Of a DNA stretch of 64,000 bases, positions 52,002 to 60,783 are shown piece by piece. A model generated the notes under the pieces. That model searched no databases, was not told the DNA's origin, and saw only the letters and a program-made list of their open reading frames with translations. The position numbers and the translations under genes are program-made. How positions within the stretch are numbered: the stretch's first letter is position 1; each line of letters opens with the position of its first letter. This stretch comes from Methanoregula sp. PtaU1.Bin051 (lineage in GTDB: Archaea; Halobacteriota; Methanomicrobia; Methanomicrobiales; Methanospirillaceae). The stretch covers positions 1 to 64,000 of the forward strand of contig MVRE01000004.1 of assembly GCA_002067895.1 (NCBI GenBank), given 5' to 3'.

Positions 52002-52849
52002 CCGGCAGGCAGCTTATCACCGATGCACAAAATACGTGGTGCCCGGGGTGCGGCAACTTCTCAATCCAGCATACCCTCAAGAATTTGCTTGCGGATATGG
52101 AAAAAGAAGGAAAGGATCTTGACACTGTTGTGCTCGTTACTGGCATCGGCTGTCATGCCAAGATGGCCGATTATATAAACGTCAACAGCTTCTATTCCAT
52201 CCACGGCCGTGCGATTCCTGTAGCTACTGGTATAAAACTTGCAAACCCGGACCTCACCGTGATCTGCTGCGTGGGGGACGGCGATGCTTATGCCGAGGGC
52301 CTTGATCACCTGCTCTTTGCCGCAAAGCGCAACATCGATATCACGGTTCTTGTTCACAACAACCGGGTCTACGGACTCACGACAGGGCAATATACTCCTA
52401 CATCGCCGCTCGGGTTCAAGGGTAAATCGACTCCTGCAGGGACACTTGAGTTCCCGATGAACCCGCTGGACCTGTTGCTCGCTTCCGGTGCGACATACGT
52501 CGCGCGCGGATATACAAGGAAGATGGAACAGTTAAAAACCCTTGTCCGCGACGGTGTACTACACAGGGGTTTTTCGTTTATTGATATTCTCCAGATCTGC
52601 GCAACGTTCTTTCCCATGACGGATTATTATAACAAGAGAACGTACGATCTGCCGGAATACGACAGATCGGTTTTCGATCTAGCCTGCAGCAGGGCACGGG
52701 AATGGGACTATAACGGCGATGCCCCCATCGCGCTCGGAGTGTTCTATCAAAGGGAAGGTCCCACGCTTGATAAAAAGGTTGACCGTGTCATACGTTCCGT
52801 TCAGGAGAGGGATAACGCAATCCTTGATTTCCTTGCCTCCCGGCAGTGA
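51998..52849 (+). CDS. 2-oxoacid:ferredoxin oxidoreductase, beta subunit
   Basis: 283-aa thiamine-diphosphate-binding subunit. The N-terminal NTWCPGCGNFSI provides two of the cysteines for the [4Fe-4S] cluster. The TPP-Mg motif is VGDGDAYAEGLDHLLFAAKRN with VHNN. Another conserved segment is TGIGCHAKMADYINVNSFYSIHGRAIPVATG. It overlaps the alpha gene by 4 nt (ATGA). Family and pairing are clear. 2-oxoglutarate as substrate is the most likely but remains inference. Confidence 0.92.
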   Translation: MTGRQLITDAQNTWCPGCGNFSIQHTLKNLLADMEKEGKDLDTVVLVTGIGCHAKMADYINVNSFYSIHGRAIPVATGIKLANPDLTVICCVGDGDAYAEGLDHLLFAAKRNIDITVLVHNNRVYGLTTGQYTPTSPLGFKGKSTPAGTLEFPMNPLDLLLASGATYVARGYTRKMEQLKTLVRDGVLHRGFSFIDILQICATFFPMTDYYNKRTYDLPEYDRSVFDLACSRAREWDYNGDAPIALGVFYQREGPTLDKKVDRVIRSVQERDNAILDFLASRQ

Positions 52850-52909
52850 CCTTATCTGTCGGGAGTGGGAAAATTTTCCTGAAAACCGGGCTGGCAGGGC
52901 ATAATAACC

Positions 52910-53758
52910 ATGGAATCAGGTGAAGCTGAAAAAAGGAGGGTTCCTGCAACGGGGCTTGTAGTGAATACAAAGTTCTCACCAGTAAGCCTCATCCTTATAC
53001 CCCTTTTGATCTACATCATCTGGGTACTTGACACCTTCCTGCTCGAAGGAAGTGCAGAAGTCTTCTCCCATTACCAGCCTTGGGCCTTCATCCTCTATAC
53101 GATCATCGCCAATATCCTCATGGGTATCATCGTCCCCGTCGTCTGCCTGAAGCCTGCCTTTTTAAGCGGGGCGGTCAACATGTTCCAAATCGGATTCCGT
53201 ACACTGCGACGTACAATTATTATTGTCGTCTGTACTGCGTTATCTGGTTATCTCGTTCTTATTATATTCACTCCTTACGATTCCCAGAGAATGGCCCTTC
53301 TCGGTATAATTGCCTTCCTGCTCCCTTTGGCAGTTGCCAGTGTCATGATCTGCTGGACTATTATCGGGACCCACCTGCAGGCGTATGTTAGAAATTACGG
53401 GGCGTTCATATCGATTATAGCAGGTGTACTGGTCACCGGTCTCCTCTTCGGGCTCTCATTCGCTGCACATAGCCCTCCCATCAACCAGCCGCAGACCCTC
53501 ATTTTCGCTACCGGTGCCGGCATTGCGTCAGCCCTGTACTTCTTCGCCGTCAGGGACGTGTGGGCAACCACAATTTTTGTCACATTCGCACTCATTGTAG
53601 TCCTTCAGGGATGCATCGATCAGCTGTATGTCGAACCTATATCCCCCGCAACCGCTTTTTCGGCCATGCTCTCTGTCCTTGCACTTGCAGGTCTTCAGTT
53701 CTACCTCTCGCGACGTTTTATAACGATCCGGATCCCTGCAGGCTACGATAAAAAGTGA
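52910..53758 (+). CDS. Polytopic membrane protein, unknown function
   Basis: 282 aa with about eight hydrophobic segments and a short charged, cytoplasmic N-terminus. No catalytic or transport motif was recognised, and the loops contain few conserved-looking charged residues. It follows the oxidoreductase pair by 60 nt but need not belong to it. A T-run at about 53901-53907 (GATTTTTTTG) probably ends its transcript. Confidence 0.75.
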   Translation: MESGEAEKRRVPATGLVVNTKFSPVSLILIPLLIYIIWVLDTFLLEGSAEVFSHYQPWAFILYTIIANILMGIIVPVVCLKPAFLSGAVNMFQIGFRTLRRTIIIVVCTALSGYLVLIIFTPYDSQRMALLGIIAFLLPLAVASVMICWTIIGTHLQAYVRNYGAFISIIAGVLVTGLLFGLSFAAHSPPINQPQTLIFATGAGIASALYFFAVRDVWATTIFVTFALIVVLQGCIDQLYVEPISPATAFSAMLSVLALAGLQFYLSRRFITIRIPAGYDKK

Positions 53759-53943
53759 AGAACTAATCCGTCGGGCTGATCATCACCGGGAGTGGTATTC
53801 TTTCACAGGTGCATACTGCCGGTGCCCGGAGATTACTTGGTTAAAACTGCGGAATGAGACATTAAAGATCCGGCGGGCTATCCGGCTTGTCATACTGATT
53901 TTTTTGTTGAAACGAGTGGAGAAAGCCAGGCAATTCCTTTCGC

Positions 53944-54108
53944 CTACCCTGAGTGATTGACAATCTCTGCAGCCTGGTCGTTCATGAGTGCTCTGAGCTC
54001 GTCACGAATAACCAAAAATTCAGCGCCCGCAATGTCCATAACAATTCCACTGCCGCCCTTTTTCAAAATACCGGCATTTGTGCAGGTTCCACCACTTGCT
54101 CTGGCCAT
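53944..54108 (-). CDS. Small protein, 54 aa, conserved-looking
   Basis: Starts at ATG 54108, after GGGGTGA with 5-nt spacing, and ends at TAG 53944-53946. The sequence begins MARASGGTCTNAGILKKGGS, continues with GIVMDIAGAEFLVIRDELRA and ends in LMNDQAAEIVNHSG. Codon use and the alternating hydrophobic pattern (IVMDIAGAEFLVI) look coding, and I have the impression of similar small proteins in other methanogens. A beta-strand pair plus helix is likely. Overlapping frames on the plus strand have poor composition. Function unknown. Confidence 0.7.
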   Translation of the reverse strand: MARASGGTCTNAGILKKGGSGIVMDIAGAEFLVIRDELRALMNDQAAEIVNHSG

Positions 54109-54299
54109 GCTGTCACCCCATACCTGATCCCGGTCAGCGATGTAAAGCTGACATCAGACACGAAAATGTGGCCGGTTTTTCAAACGAGTGAATTATTACG
54201 GTTATTCAAGCATGGGCATTATTATATTTCCTGATGTTCTTACGAGCTGTCATTTCTGCATAGATACATACCTACTCCAACATGGGGCCTGCTGAGGGA

Positions 54300-54308
54300 G
54301 ATATATAT
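54300..54308 (+). promoter_or_regulatory. TATA box of the IPT/TIG lipoprotein gene
   Basis: GATATATAT lies 38-46 nt upstream of the ATG at 54346, predicting a leader near 15 nt. Confidence 0.45.
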
Positions 54309-54345
54309 CGATACGATTATCTGAATTCAGTCAGATGGTTAATCT

Positions 54346-55644
54346 ATGAGGAACAGATGCGGCATCCTGGCAATACTCGTAGGATTTTTAGTTCTTGCAG
54401 TTATTTTTGCCGGCTGTTCGGACACCGAACAATCCGGTGATGAAGTAACGACCGTCCCGACAACGGAACTTGCGGCAAAATTCGCAACGGGAGATATTAT
54501 CGCAAAGACATCTTCGTCCACGGAGTCGTTCATGCTGATCGTGAGGTATGATGCAACAACGGACAAGTACGAGCGTGCCCTTGCCTATAAAAATGCTGAC
54601 GGCAGCTATTATCGCAAGGATGCAAAAACGGATCTTCTAAGCCGCTCTACGACAGAGAAACTCTATCCGGTAAAAATCACTCATATCAGCTCGCTTTCCC
54701 AGGTCCCGATCGTGACCCCGACCGTAGCAACAACTGCGACAACTGCGATCGTAACGACGACAACCACGACGTCCTATCCCGCCCCGACGGTCAGCAGCAT
54801 CACACCTAATACCGGTGCCGCAGGAACGGTTGTCAGCATTACGAGCATAGCTGGCACCAACTTCAGGTCTGGCGCAACAGTCAAGCTTGAAAACGGGACG
54901 ACAACCCTAACGATTTCAGGATCAGGCGTTGATGTCCGGTCGGCTTCGAACATTACCTGTTACTTCTCAATACCTTCGACGGCAATGGCCGGTCTCTGGA
55001 ACCTTACCGTGACCAACTATGACGGTAAAAACGGAACCCTTGCCGGTGCGTTTACAATCACCAATACAACGACACCAACAGGTACCGCCCCTACAGTAAC
55101 TTCTATCACACCCAGTTCAGGTATTCAGGGTAATACGGTGAGTATCACAAATCTTACCGGCACGGGATTCCAGTCCGGAGCAGCAGTAGTCCTGAGTCGT
55201 TCCGGAAGCGCGAATATTACAGCAGTAAGTGTTATGGCAAATCCCACTCAAATAACCTGTTCCATTACTATTCCCTCTTATGCAACGACAGGTTCATGGA
55301 ATGTCCTGGTTATCAATCCTGACGGGCTGACAGGCACGTTATCCGGTGGATTTACCATCAGTTATCCGGCCCCGACTGTTTCAGGTATTACACCGGCAAA
55401 TTCCGGGAATGCGACTTCAGTTTCTATCACAAATCTCGCGGGAACAAATTTCCGCGATGGAGCAACCGTTAAACTGATCCGTACCGGTTATACAGATGTA
55501 GTAGCAACGGATGTTGCCATTGTCTCGCCGACTCAGATCACCTGCAGTTTCGATCTGGAAGGCGTTGAATTAGGATTATGGAATGTTCAGGTCACTAATT
55601 CGGATTCCCAATCTTCAACATATTCAGGATTTACTGTCTCATAG
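54346..55644 (+). CDS. Lipoprotein with three IPT/TIG domains
   Basis: 432-aa exported protein. A lipobox-like signal peptide ends in VIFAGC (Cys about 23). An N-terminal domain (about 45-125, IIAKTSSSTESFMLIVRYD, KYERALAYKNADGSYYR) is followed by a Thr-rich linker and three IPT/TIG Ig-like domains (PTVSSITPNTGAAGT, PTVTSITPSSGIQGN, PTVSGITPANSGNAT). Each carries xGTxFxSGA and ITCxFxIP motifs. Many NxT/S sequons suggest N-glycosylation. It is probably surface-exposed, in adhesion or envelope structure. A shorter paralogue follows at 55751. The bases are AT-richer than in central-metabolism genes. Confidence 0.88.
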   Translation: MRNRCGILAILVGFLVLAVIFAGCSDTEQSGDEVTTVPTTELAAKFATGDIIAKTSSSTESFMLIVRYDATTDKYERALAYKNADGSYYRKDAKTDLLSRSTTEKLYPVKITHISSLSQVPIVTPTVATTATTAIVTTTTTTSYPAPTVSSITPNTGAAGTVVSITSIAGTNFRSGATVKLENGTTTLTISGSGVDVRSASNITCYFSIPSTAMAGLWNLTVTNYDGKNGTLAGAFTITNTTTPTGTAPTVTSITPSSGIQGNTVSITNLTGTGFQSGAAVVLSRSGSANITAVSVMANPTQITCSITIPSYATTGSWNVLVINPDGLTGTLSGGFTISYPAPTVSGITPANSGNATSVSITNLAGTNFRDGATVKLIRTGYTDVVATDVAIVSPTQITCSFDLEGVELGLWNVQVTNSDSQSSTYSGFTVS

Positions 55645-55750
55645 TAAGATCTATTTTTTTTATCAGGATCACTCCCAAAGGATCTGCTGTGCATACTGTT
55701 AAAACACAAAATAATTATGGCACCGGCAGGTACGCTCTACTGGTGATTGC

Positions 55751-56728
55751 ATGAAATTTTATCCTCTCATCGCAGGCATCCTTATCCTGTTGCTTCTCGC
55801 TGCAGGGTGCTCTGAAGATGCAGGGCCTGATACCGCGACACCTGAACCCACGACAGCTTCAACAGGGGCGCTCTATATGGCAGGTGATATCGCGGCGAAG
55901 ACTGCAACACAACCCCAGCCTCTCTGGCTCGTAATTAAATACGATCAGGTAACCGATAAGTATGAACGCGCCCTGATCTATAAAAAATCTGACGGCAGCT
56001 GGGGATACCGGAAGGACAACAGGACTGAGTTGTCTGACCGGGCAACAATGGAGAAAGTCTATCCGGTTAAAATAACTCATGTGACAGTCTCCACGATCCC
56101 CATCATATCGTCGACACCGTCAACGACAGTGACGACAACGACTGCAGCCTCGCTGGGTCCTGCTCCGGAGATTACCAGCATCACCCCCAATACCGGAGCG
56201 ATGGGTTCCTCGGTTTCAGTCTCCAGTCTTGCAGGGAATAATTTTGTATCCGGTGCAACGGTAAAACTCATCGGGGCAAACGGATACACGATTGCGGCAA
56301 CCGATGTCCTGGCCATCGATACGAAGATTACCTGCATTATCAACCTGAATACTGCGATTGCCGGGAAATACGATGTGGTTGTTACCAACCCGGACGGGCG
56401 GCTGGCACTACTCACAGGGGGATTTACGATCACCGAAGCGGCACCCGTCGTCACAGCTATCGATCCAGCTGGAGGCAAAGCTGGAGAAACAGTCACCCTC
56501 GCTGTCAGCGGTCACAACTTCAAGACACCTGCCAAAGTGTATTTTGATTATAACGGGGCAGAACTAGAAGGAGCAAATGTTGAAGTGAAATCAGCTTCGC
56601 AGATCACGCTGGTTCTGGGAATCCCGTCAAATGCCCCGCTCGGTGAATGGGACGTCATAGTCAGGAACGTGGCAGACAAACAGAACGGAACAGCATTGAA
56701 TATGTTCACAATCAGTAACTCAACGTGA
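55751..56728 (+). CDS. Lipoprotein with two IPT/TIG domains (paralogue)
   Basis: 325 aa. A signal peptide with lipobox LLLLAAGC (Cys about 20) is followed by the same N-terminal domain as its neighbour (IAAKTATQPQPLWLVIKYD, KYERALIYKKSDGSWGYRKD), a Thr-rich linker, and two IPT/TIG domains (EITSITPNTGAMGS and VVTAIDPAGGKAGE). The matching N-terminal domains and tandem position show gene duplication followed by a change in IPT/TIG number. The N-terminal domain is not a family I can name. Likely envelope function. Confidence 0.88.
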   Translation: MKFYPLIAGILILLLLAAGCSEDAGPDTATPEPTTASTGALYMAGDIAAKTATQPQPLWLVIKYDQVTDKYERALIYKKSDGSWGYRKDNRTELSDRATMEKVYPVKITHVTVSTIPIISSTPSTTVTTTTAASLGPAPEITSITPNTGAMGSSVSVSSLAGNNFVSGATVKLIGANGYTIAATDVLAIDTKITCIINLNTAIAGKYDVVVTNPDGRLALLTGGFTITEAAPVVTAIDPAGGKAGETVTLAVSGHNFKTPAKVYFDYNGAELEGANVEVKSASQITLVLGIPSNAPLGEWDVIVRNVADKQNGTALNMFTISNST

Positions 56729-56852
56729 ATGCATCTGTCCTTCTCTCTCCAAATATTTTGGATCTTCCGGAAAGAAAATCCATTCATTATCAAAAGATTC
56801 TCCAGCAACAATTTATTGCAGGATTTTTTTATATTGTATTACGTGAACGCAC

Positions 56853-57353
56853 TTGGCCGTCCGTAATGTATTCCGGCTCCTGCTCTCCATCGGGGCGGTG
56901 TATATCATCGGTATTATCGCATTCTTAATCGCAGCGCAACTCCTCCCCACCTGGTACGCATCCCTGAACAAACCACGTTTCATCCCGTCTGATACCCTGT
57001 TCGTGCCGATCGGAATGCTAATATGCTTCCTGCTGGGGCTCTCGCTGTATCTTATCTGGAATGCGGGTTCTGTAACAAAAGACAGAAAATTCTGCCTCTA
57101 CCTCTTCGTTACCATGCTCATCCTGAACCTCGTCGGGCTCTATGTATTTTTCGATCTTAAATCCCCGTTCATGGCGCTAATAACAATGATCATGCAACTT
57201 GCGATCGTTATTTCGACGACAATCGAGGCTTTCAGGGTGTCTGTTCCGGCTAGTATTTTACTGATTCCCTATCTTATCGCCTGCCTGATAGCTGCAATTG
57301 CTAGTTATTTGATTATAGTTATGAATCCAGGGTTGCCGCTTATGGTAATCTGA
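56853..57353 (+). CDS. tspO: TspO/MBR-family membrane protein
   Basis: 166-aa five-helix membrane protein of the TspO (peripheral benzodiazepine receptor) family. The first loop has the conserved WYASLNKPRFIPSDTLF, and aromatic and small residues follow in GLSLYLIWNAG. Family members bind porphyrins and other tetrapyrroles or regulate stress responses. In a methanogen a tie to F430 or other tetrapyrroles is conceivable but unproven. The only in-frame start after the upstream TGA is TTG 56853, about 25 nt after a TATA-like TTTATATTG, so translation may begin at the 5' end of the mRNA. Confidence 0.82.
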   Translation: MAVRNVFRLLLSIGAVYIIGIIAFLIAAQLLPTWYASLNKPRFIPSDTLFVPIGMLICFLLGLSLYLIWNAGSVTKDRKFCLYLFVTMLILNLVGLYVFFDLKSPFMALITMIMQLAIVISTTIEAFRVSVPASILLIPYLIACLIAAIASYLIIVMNPGLPLMVI

Positions 57354-57428
57354 ACATGGAATAAGTTATACGTTCAAACCACAGGTTTTTCAGGACAGCG
57401 CACACACCGATGTCGTGGGAATGCGTGT

Positions 57429-58697
57429 ATGCCAATAACACGGATTGCGGCCGCCAATTTCAAGAGTTTTTCCGAACTGGATGTTCCACTTTCCCCCTTC
57501 AACGTGGTGATCGGTTCCAATGCTTCGGGGAAATCCAACTTTATCTCGATATTTAAATTCCTGCGGGATATTGCAAAGAACGGCCTTGTCAATGCAATTG
57601 CAATGCAGGGAGGTCCTGAGTACCTCAGGAATACAAAGATAGGGCTCTCCCGGGAGCTATCCATCAGGGTCGATTACCGGCCGGAACCGCGGTTCGAGAT
57701 TATCAAGGAGGAGCCTGAGAACGCCCGGGTTATCGCCGCACTTTCAATGGAGTCTACTTACGAATTCTCCATCAGGTTCCACGAACCGGGACAGGGTTTC
57801 TCGATAACCCGCGACCGGCTCACCATCCGCTGCGGGGTATTTGAATGCGGGCGCAGCTGCAAGGATCCTGCCGTAGAGGGGCATTTGCTCGGGACGGGGA
57901 CGATTATCGTGACCAGCAGCGGCGGTTTTGTCACGACTGATATCGATCTGCCCGGGGAATGCCCGTTTACGGAAAAAGACGTGCTGCCTGCCGTGTTCAA
58001 ACGCCGCCCGATACCGGAGAAGACACTCCTTCTGGAAAGCCCGTATGCCTATCCTTTGCCGCATCTCGAAAAATTCTTTGACCGGATGGCCGTCTACGAC
58101 ATCGATCCCAAGCTGCCCAGAAAAGGCGTTGTCATCACGGGGAAGAGCGAGCTCGAGGAGGATGGCGGCAACCTTGCCCTCGTCATCAAGCTGATCAGCG
58201 AGGATCCTGAGAAGAGGCGGAAACTGGCAAACCTGATAAAAGACGTCCTGCCCTTTATCGAGGATTTTTCCGTGCAGAAATTCATGGACGTGTCCCTGAT
58301 CCTGACACTGCGGGAGCGGTACGCGAAGCAGCACGACCTCCCGGCATCGTCGCTCTCTGACGGTACGATTACAATCTTCGCACTCATCGTCGTACTCTAT
58401 TTTGAGAACAAGCCGTTCATCATCATCGAGGAACCGGTCAGCCATATCCACCCATTTCTGGTCTCCCGCATCCTGTCCATGATGAAGGAAGTGTCTGCCC
58501 ACCGCCAACTGATGGTCACGACCCATAGTGCCGAAGTTGTCAAACATACCTCGCTTGAGGACATCCTGCTCATATCCCGTGACAGTGAGGGTTTCTCAAT
58601 CGTGTCACGGCCCGCAGACAAGGAAGAGGTTAAAACGTTCCTTGAAAACGAGGTCGGAATCGAGGAACTCTATATCCAGAACCTCCTGGGCCTCTGA
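57429..58697 (+). CDS. ABC-type AAA ATPase (AAA15/21, OLD/PARIS-like)
   Basis: 422-aa ATPase of the SMC/RecF-like class. Walker A is GSNASGKS (29-36), preceded by the usual ITRIAAANFKSFSELDVPLS. The ABC signature is SLSDGTI, Walker B is FIIIEEPVSHIHP, and the H-loop is in MVTTHSAEVV. The middle part (about 60-300) is family-specific. It lacks its own nuclease domain, which is encoded separately two bases downstream. ATPase and TOPRIM on separate chains is the layout of PARIS (AriA-AriB) and of split OLD systems. It sits between tspO and the rubredoxin gene, as expected for an inserted accessory module. Confidence 0.82.
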   Translation: MPITRIAAANFKSFSELDVPLSPFNVVIGSNASGKSNFISIFKFLRDIAKNGLVNAIAMQGGPEYLRNTKIGLSRELSIRVDYRPEPRFEIIKEEPENARVIAALSMESTYEFSIRFHEPGQGFSITRDRLTIRCGVFECGRSCKDPAVEGHLLGTGTIIVTSSGGFVTTDIDLPGECPFTEKDVLPAVFKRRPIPEKTLLLESPYAYPLPHLEKFFDRMAVYDIDPKLPRKGVVITGKSELEEDGGNLALVIKLISEDPEKRRKLANLIKDVLPFIEDFSVQKFMDVSLILTLRERYAKQHDLPASSLSDGTITIFALIVVLYFENKPFIIIEEPVSHIHPFLVSRILSMMKEVSAHRQLMVTTHSAEVVKHTSLEDILLISRDSEGFSIVSRPADKEEVKTFLENEVGIEELYIQNLLGL

Positions 58698-58699
58698 TC

Positions 58700-59248
58700 A
58701 TGAAAAAACGGCTCTTTATCCTGGTCGAAGGGGAGGACGACGTACGGTTCTTTGGCAGGATTGTAAAACCCCTTTTTACCGGCCGGTACGATTCCGTTGA
58801 AATTGTGCCGTATGCGTCAATCAAGCGGGAGAAGGTGAGCAGGTTCATCAAAAGCATCCGGCTGATGAAGAACGATTACATTTTTGTATCTGATATCGAT
58901 GCCGAACGCTCGGTTGCAGACAAAAAACAGATCCTCTACTACCGGTACAGCGACGTGGAAGGTAAGAGAATCATCATCGTAATCCAGGAGATCGAAAGCT
59001 GGTATCTCGCGGGACTTTCGGATCATGCGGCCCGCAAATTAGGTATGGATCCTCTCATGGCAACGGATGAGATTACCAAAGAGGATTTTAACCGCCTGAT
59101 ACCGAAGAGGTTCAATTCACGTATCGATTTCATGTTCGAGATCCTCAAATTCTTCTCTCTACCGGACGCGGCCGCAAAAAACCGGTCATTCTCGTTCTTT
59201 GCTCACAGGTATTATCTGGGTGCGGAATCCGATCTCCGGCAGCGGTAA
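58700..59248 (+). CDS. TOPRIM-like effector protein (DUF4276/DUF4435-like)
   Basis: 182 aa. The N-terminal FILVEGEDDVRFFGRI provides the TOPRIM glutamate (Glu10), and IFVSDIDAE provides the DxD pair (65-67). A conserved IQEIESWYLAG follows, as in TOPRIM partners of ABC ATPases. This supports metal-dependent nuclease chemistry, activated or held back by the ATPase encoded 2 nt upstream. The C-terminal half (from about 110) is helical with a KNRSFSFFAHRYYLG end. Whether it is a DUF4276-like or AriB-like member needs a profile search. Confidence 0.75.
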   Translation: MKKRLFILVEGEDDVRFFGRIVKPLFTGRYDSVEIVPYASIKREKVSRFIKSIRLMKNDYIFVSDIDAERSVADKKQILYYRYSDVEGKRIIIVIQEIESWYLAGLSDHAARKLGMDPLMATDEITKEDFNRLIPKRFNSRIDFMFEILKFFSLPDAAAKNRSFSFFAHRYYLGAESDLRQR

Positions 59249-59346
59249 TGTGCTTTAAAAGGGATCATTATTTATTGAATACGTATTATCGAAACGGTTA
59301 TCCCCTGACTCATGGTATTTTTACAGAAGTTCAGAGTTGATTTTTT

Positions 59347-59505
59347 ATGGAAAAGTATGTATGTTCGATCTGCGGCCATGAGTATGATCCTTCCAAGGGA
59401 GAACCATTACAGAATATTCCGGCAGGAATTCCGTTTGAATCATTGCCCCCTGACTGGACATGCCCGGTCTGCGGCGCTGAAAAACGGCTTTTTAAAAAGG
59501 CCTGA
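59347..59505 (+). CDS. Rubredoxin
   Basis: 52-aa one-iron electron carrier. Its ligands are Cys6 and Cys9 ([12 protein letters not shown]) and Cys39 and Cys42 (WTCPVCGA). The aromatic core residues (Tyr4, Tyr13, Phe30, Trp37) and the [13 protein letters not shown] segment are standard. It is followed after 12 nt by the flavodiiron F420H2 oxidase, and rubredoxin is a known or likely partner in such O2/peroxide defence. The frame ends at TGA 59503-59505. Confidence 0.96.
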   Translation: MEKYVCSICGHEYDPSKGEPLQNIPAGIPFESLPPDWTCPVCGAEKRLFKKA

Positions 59506-59517
59506 AACGGGGCGGTC

Positions 59518-60702
59518 ATGGTAGCACGCGAAATCTCTGCCGGTATCTGGTCAGTCGGTGCCATTGACTGGGATCGCCGGCTTTTCGATGAACTGATCCC
59601 TCTTCCGAACGGCACGAGCTATAATGCCTACCTTGTCAGGGGCAGGGATAAGACTGCGCTTATCGACACCGTGGATCCTTCAAAGGAATATGATCTGGTC
59701 AGCAACCTTATCCGGCTCGGTATCGAGAAGATTGACTACATCGTCATCAACCATGCAGAACAGGACCATGCCGGTTCACTCCCGATGATTCTCGAGTTCT
59801 ATCCGGATGCGGCAGTCGTGACCAACGCAAAGTGCAGGGATCTCTTAATCGCCCTGCTTCACGTCCCCCCCGAGAAGTTCAAGATTGTTGCAGATCGTGA
59901 CATACTATCACTTGGCGACCGGACGCTTGAGTTCATCCTGACTCCGTGGACGCACTGGCCGGAGACCCAGCTGACATTCCTGTGCGAGGATAAAATCCTC
60001 TTTCCCTGCGATTTGTTCGGTTCACATGTCGCAGGAAGTGACCTGTTCATGCGGGACGATTGGGCGGCATACGTCTCCGCAAAACGCTATTATGCCGAGA
60101 TCATGATGCCGTTCCGTAACAGTATCAGGGGATACATTGATACCGTGCGGGCTCTCTCGCCCGTAATGATCGCCCCAAGCCATGGCCCGATTTATAAGGA
60201 TCCGGCCTTCATCCTCGATGCATATGATGACTGGACCTCGGATACTGTCAGGAACGAAGTCGTGCTCCCGTTCACTTCGATGCATGGCAGTACGGCAAAG
60301 ATGGTGGACTACTTCACTGATGCCCTGCTTGCACGGGGGATCGCGGTCAAACCGTTCAACCTTTCAAAGACGGATATCGGCGAACTTGCCATGGCACTTG
60401 TCGATGCAGCGACGATCGTAATCGCGACACCCACCGTTCTGTTCGGCCCCCACCCGCAGGTCATTTATGCCACATACCTTGCCAACATGTTGCGCCCCAA
60501 GGCTCGTTTCGCATCCGTAATCGGATCTTATGGCTGGGGGGGGAAATCGGCAGAAATCCTCGTAAAGATGCTGGATCATGTCAAGGCAGAAGTCCTCGAG
60601 CCGGTCGTCGTCAGAGGGCTTCCCGATGAAACAGCCCTGCGGGGGCTGGACCGGCTGGCAGACGATATCGCACGGAAACACAAGGAAATCAGTGCTGTAT
60701 GA
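59518..60702 (+). CDS. fprA: Flavodiiron protein, F420H2 oxidase type
   Basis: 394 aa. An N-terminal metallo-beta-lactamase-like domain carries diiron ligands in NHAEQDHAG (His79, Glu81, Asp83, His84) and later histidine/aspartate positions (PCDLFGSH, PSHGPIY). A C-terminal flavodoxin domain (about 250-394) has the FMN loop TSMHGSTAKM. In methanogens this family oxidises F420H2 and reduces O2 to water, protecting the cell. It sits in one transcription unit with rubredoxin. No C-terminal rubredoxin or flavin reductase extension is present. Confidence 0.94.
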   Translation: MVAREISAGIWSVGAIDWDRRLFDELIPLPNGTSYNAYLVRGRDKTALIDTVDPSKEYDLVSNLIRLGIEKIDYIVINHAEQDHAGSLPMILEFYPDAAVVTNAKCRDLLIALLHVPPEKFKIVADRDILSLGDRTLEFILTPWTHWPETQLTFLCEDKILFPCDLFGSHVAGSDLFMRDDWAAYVSAKRYYAEIMMPFRNSIRGYIDTVRALSPVMIAPSHGPIYKDPAFILDAYDDWTSDTVRNEVVLPFTSMHGSTAKMVDYFTDALLARGIAVKPFNLSKTDIGELAMALVDAATIVIATPTVLFGPHPQVIYATYLANMLRPKARFASVIGSYGWGGKSAEILVKMLDHVKAEVLEPVVVRGLPDETALRGLDRLADDIARKHKEISAV

Positions 60703-60783
60703 TGGTCTGAAACGATAATAACCCAATTTTTCGTTATCCTTTTTGCAAACACTCATAGAGAATCAGGAGCAATCCTTGTTAAC

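Noticed and set aside
53953-54234. 93-codon plus-strand frame opposite the 54-aa gene
   Set aside because: Irregular composition and no ribosome-binding site. The minus-strand frame has better coding character.
57744-58547. 267-codon minus-strand frame in the ABC ATPase gene
   Set aside because: Shadow of the ATPase coding region, with no plausible start site or motif.
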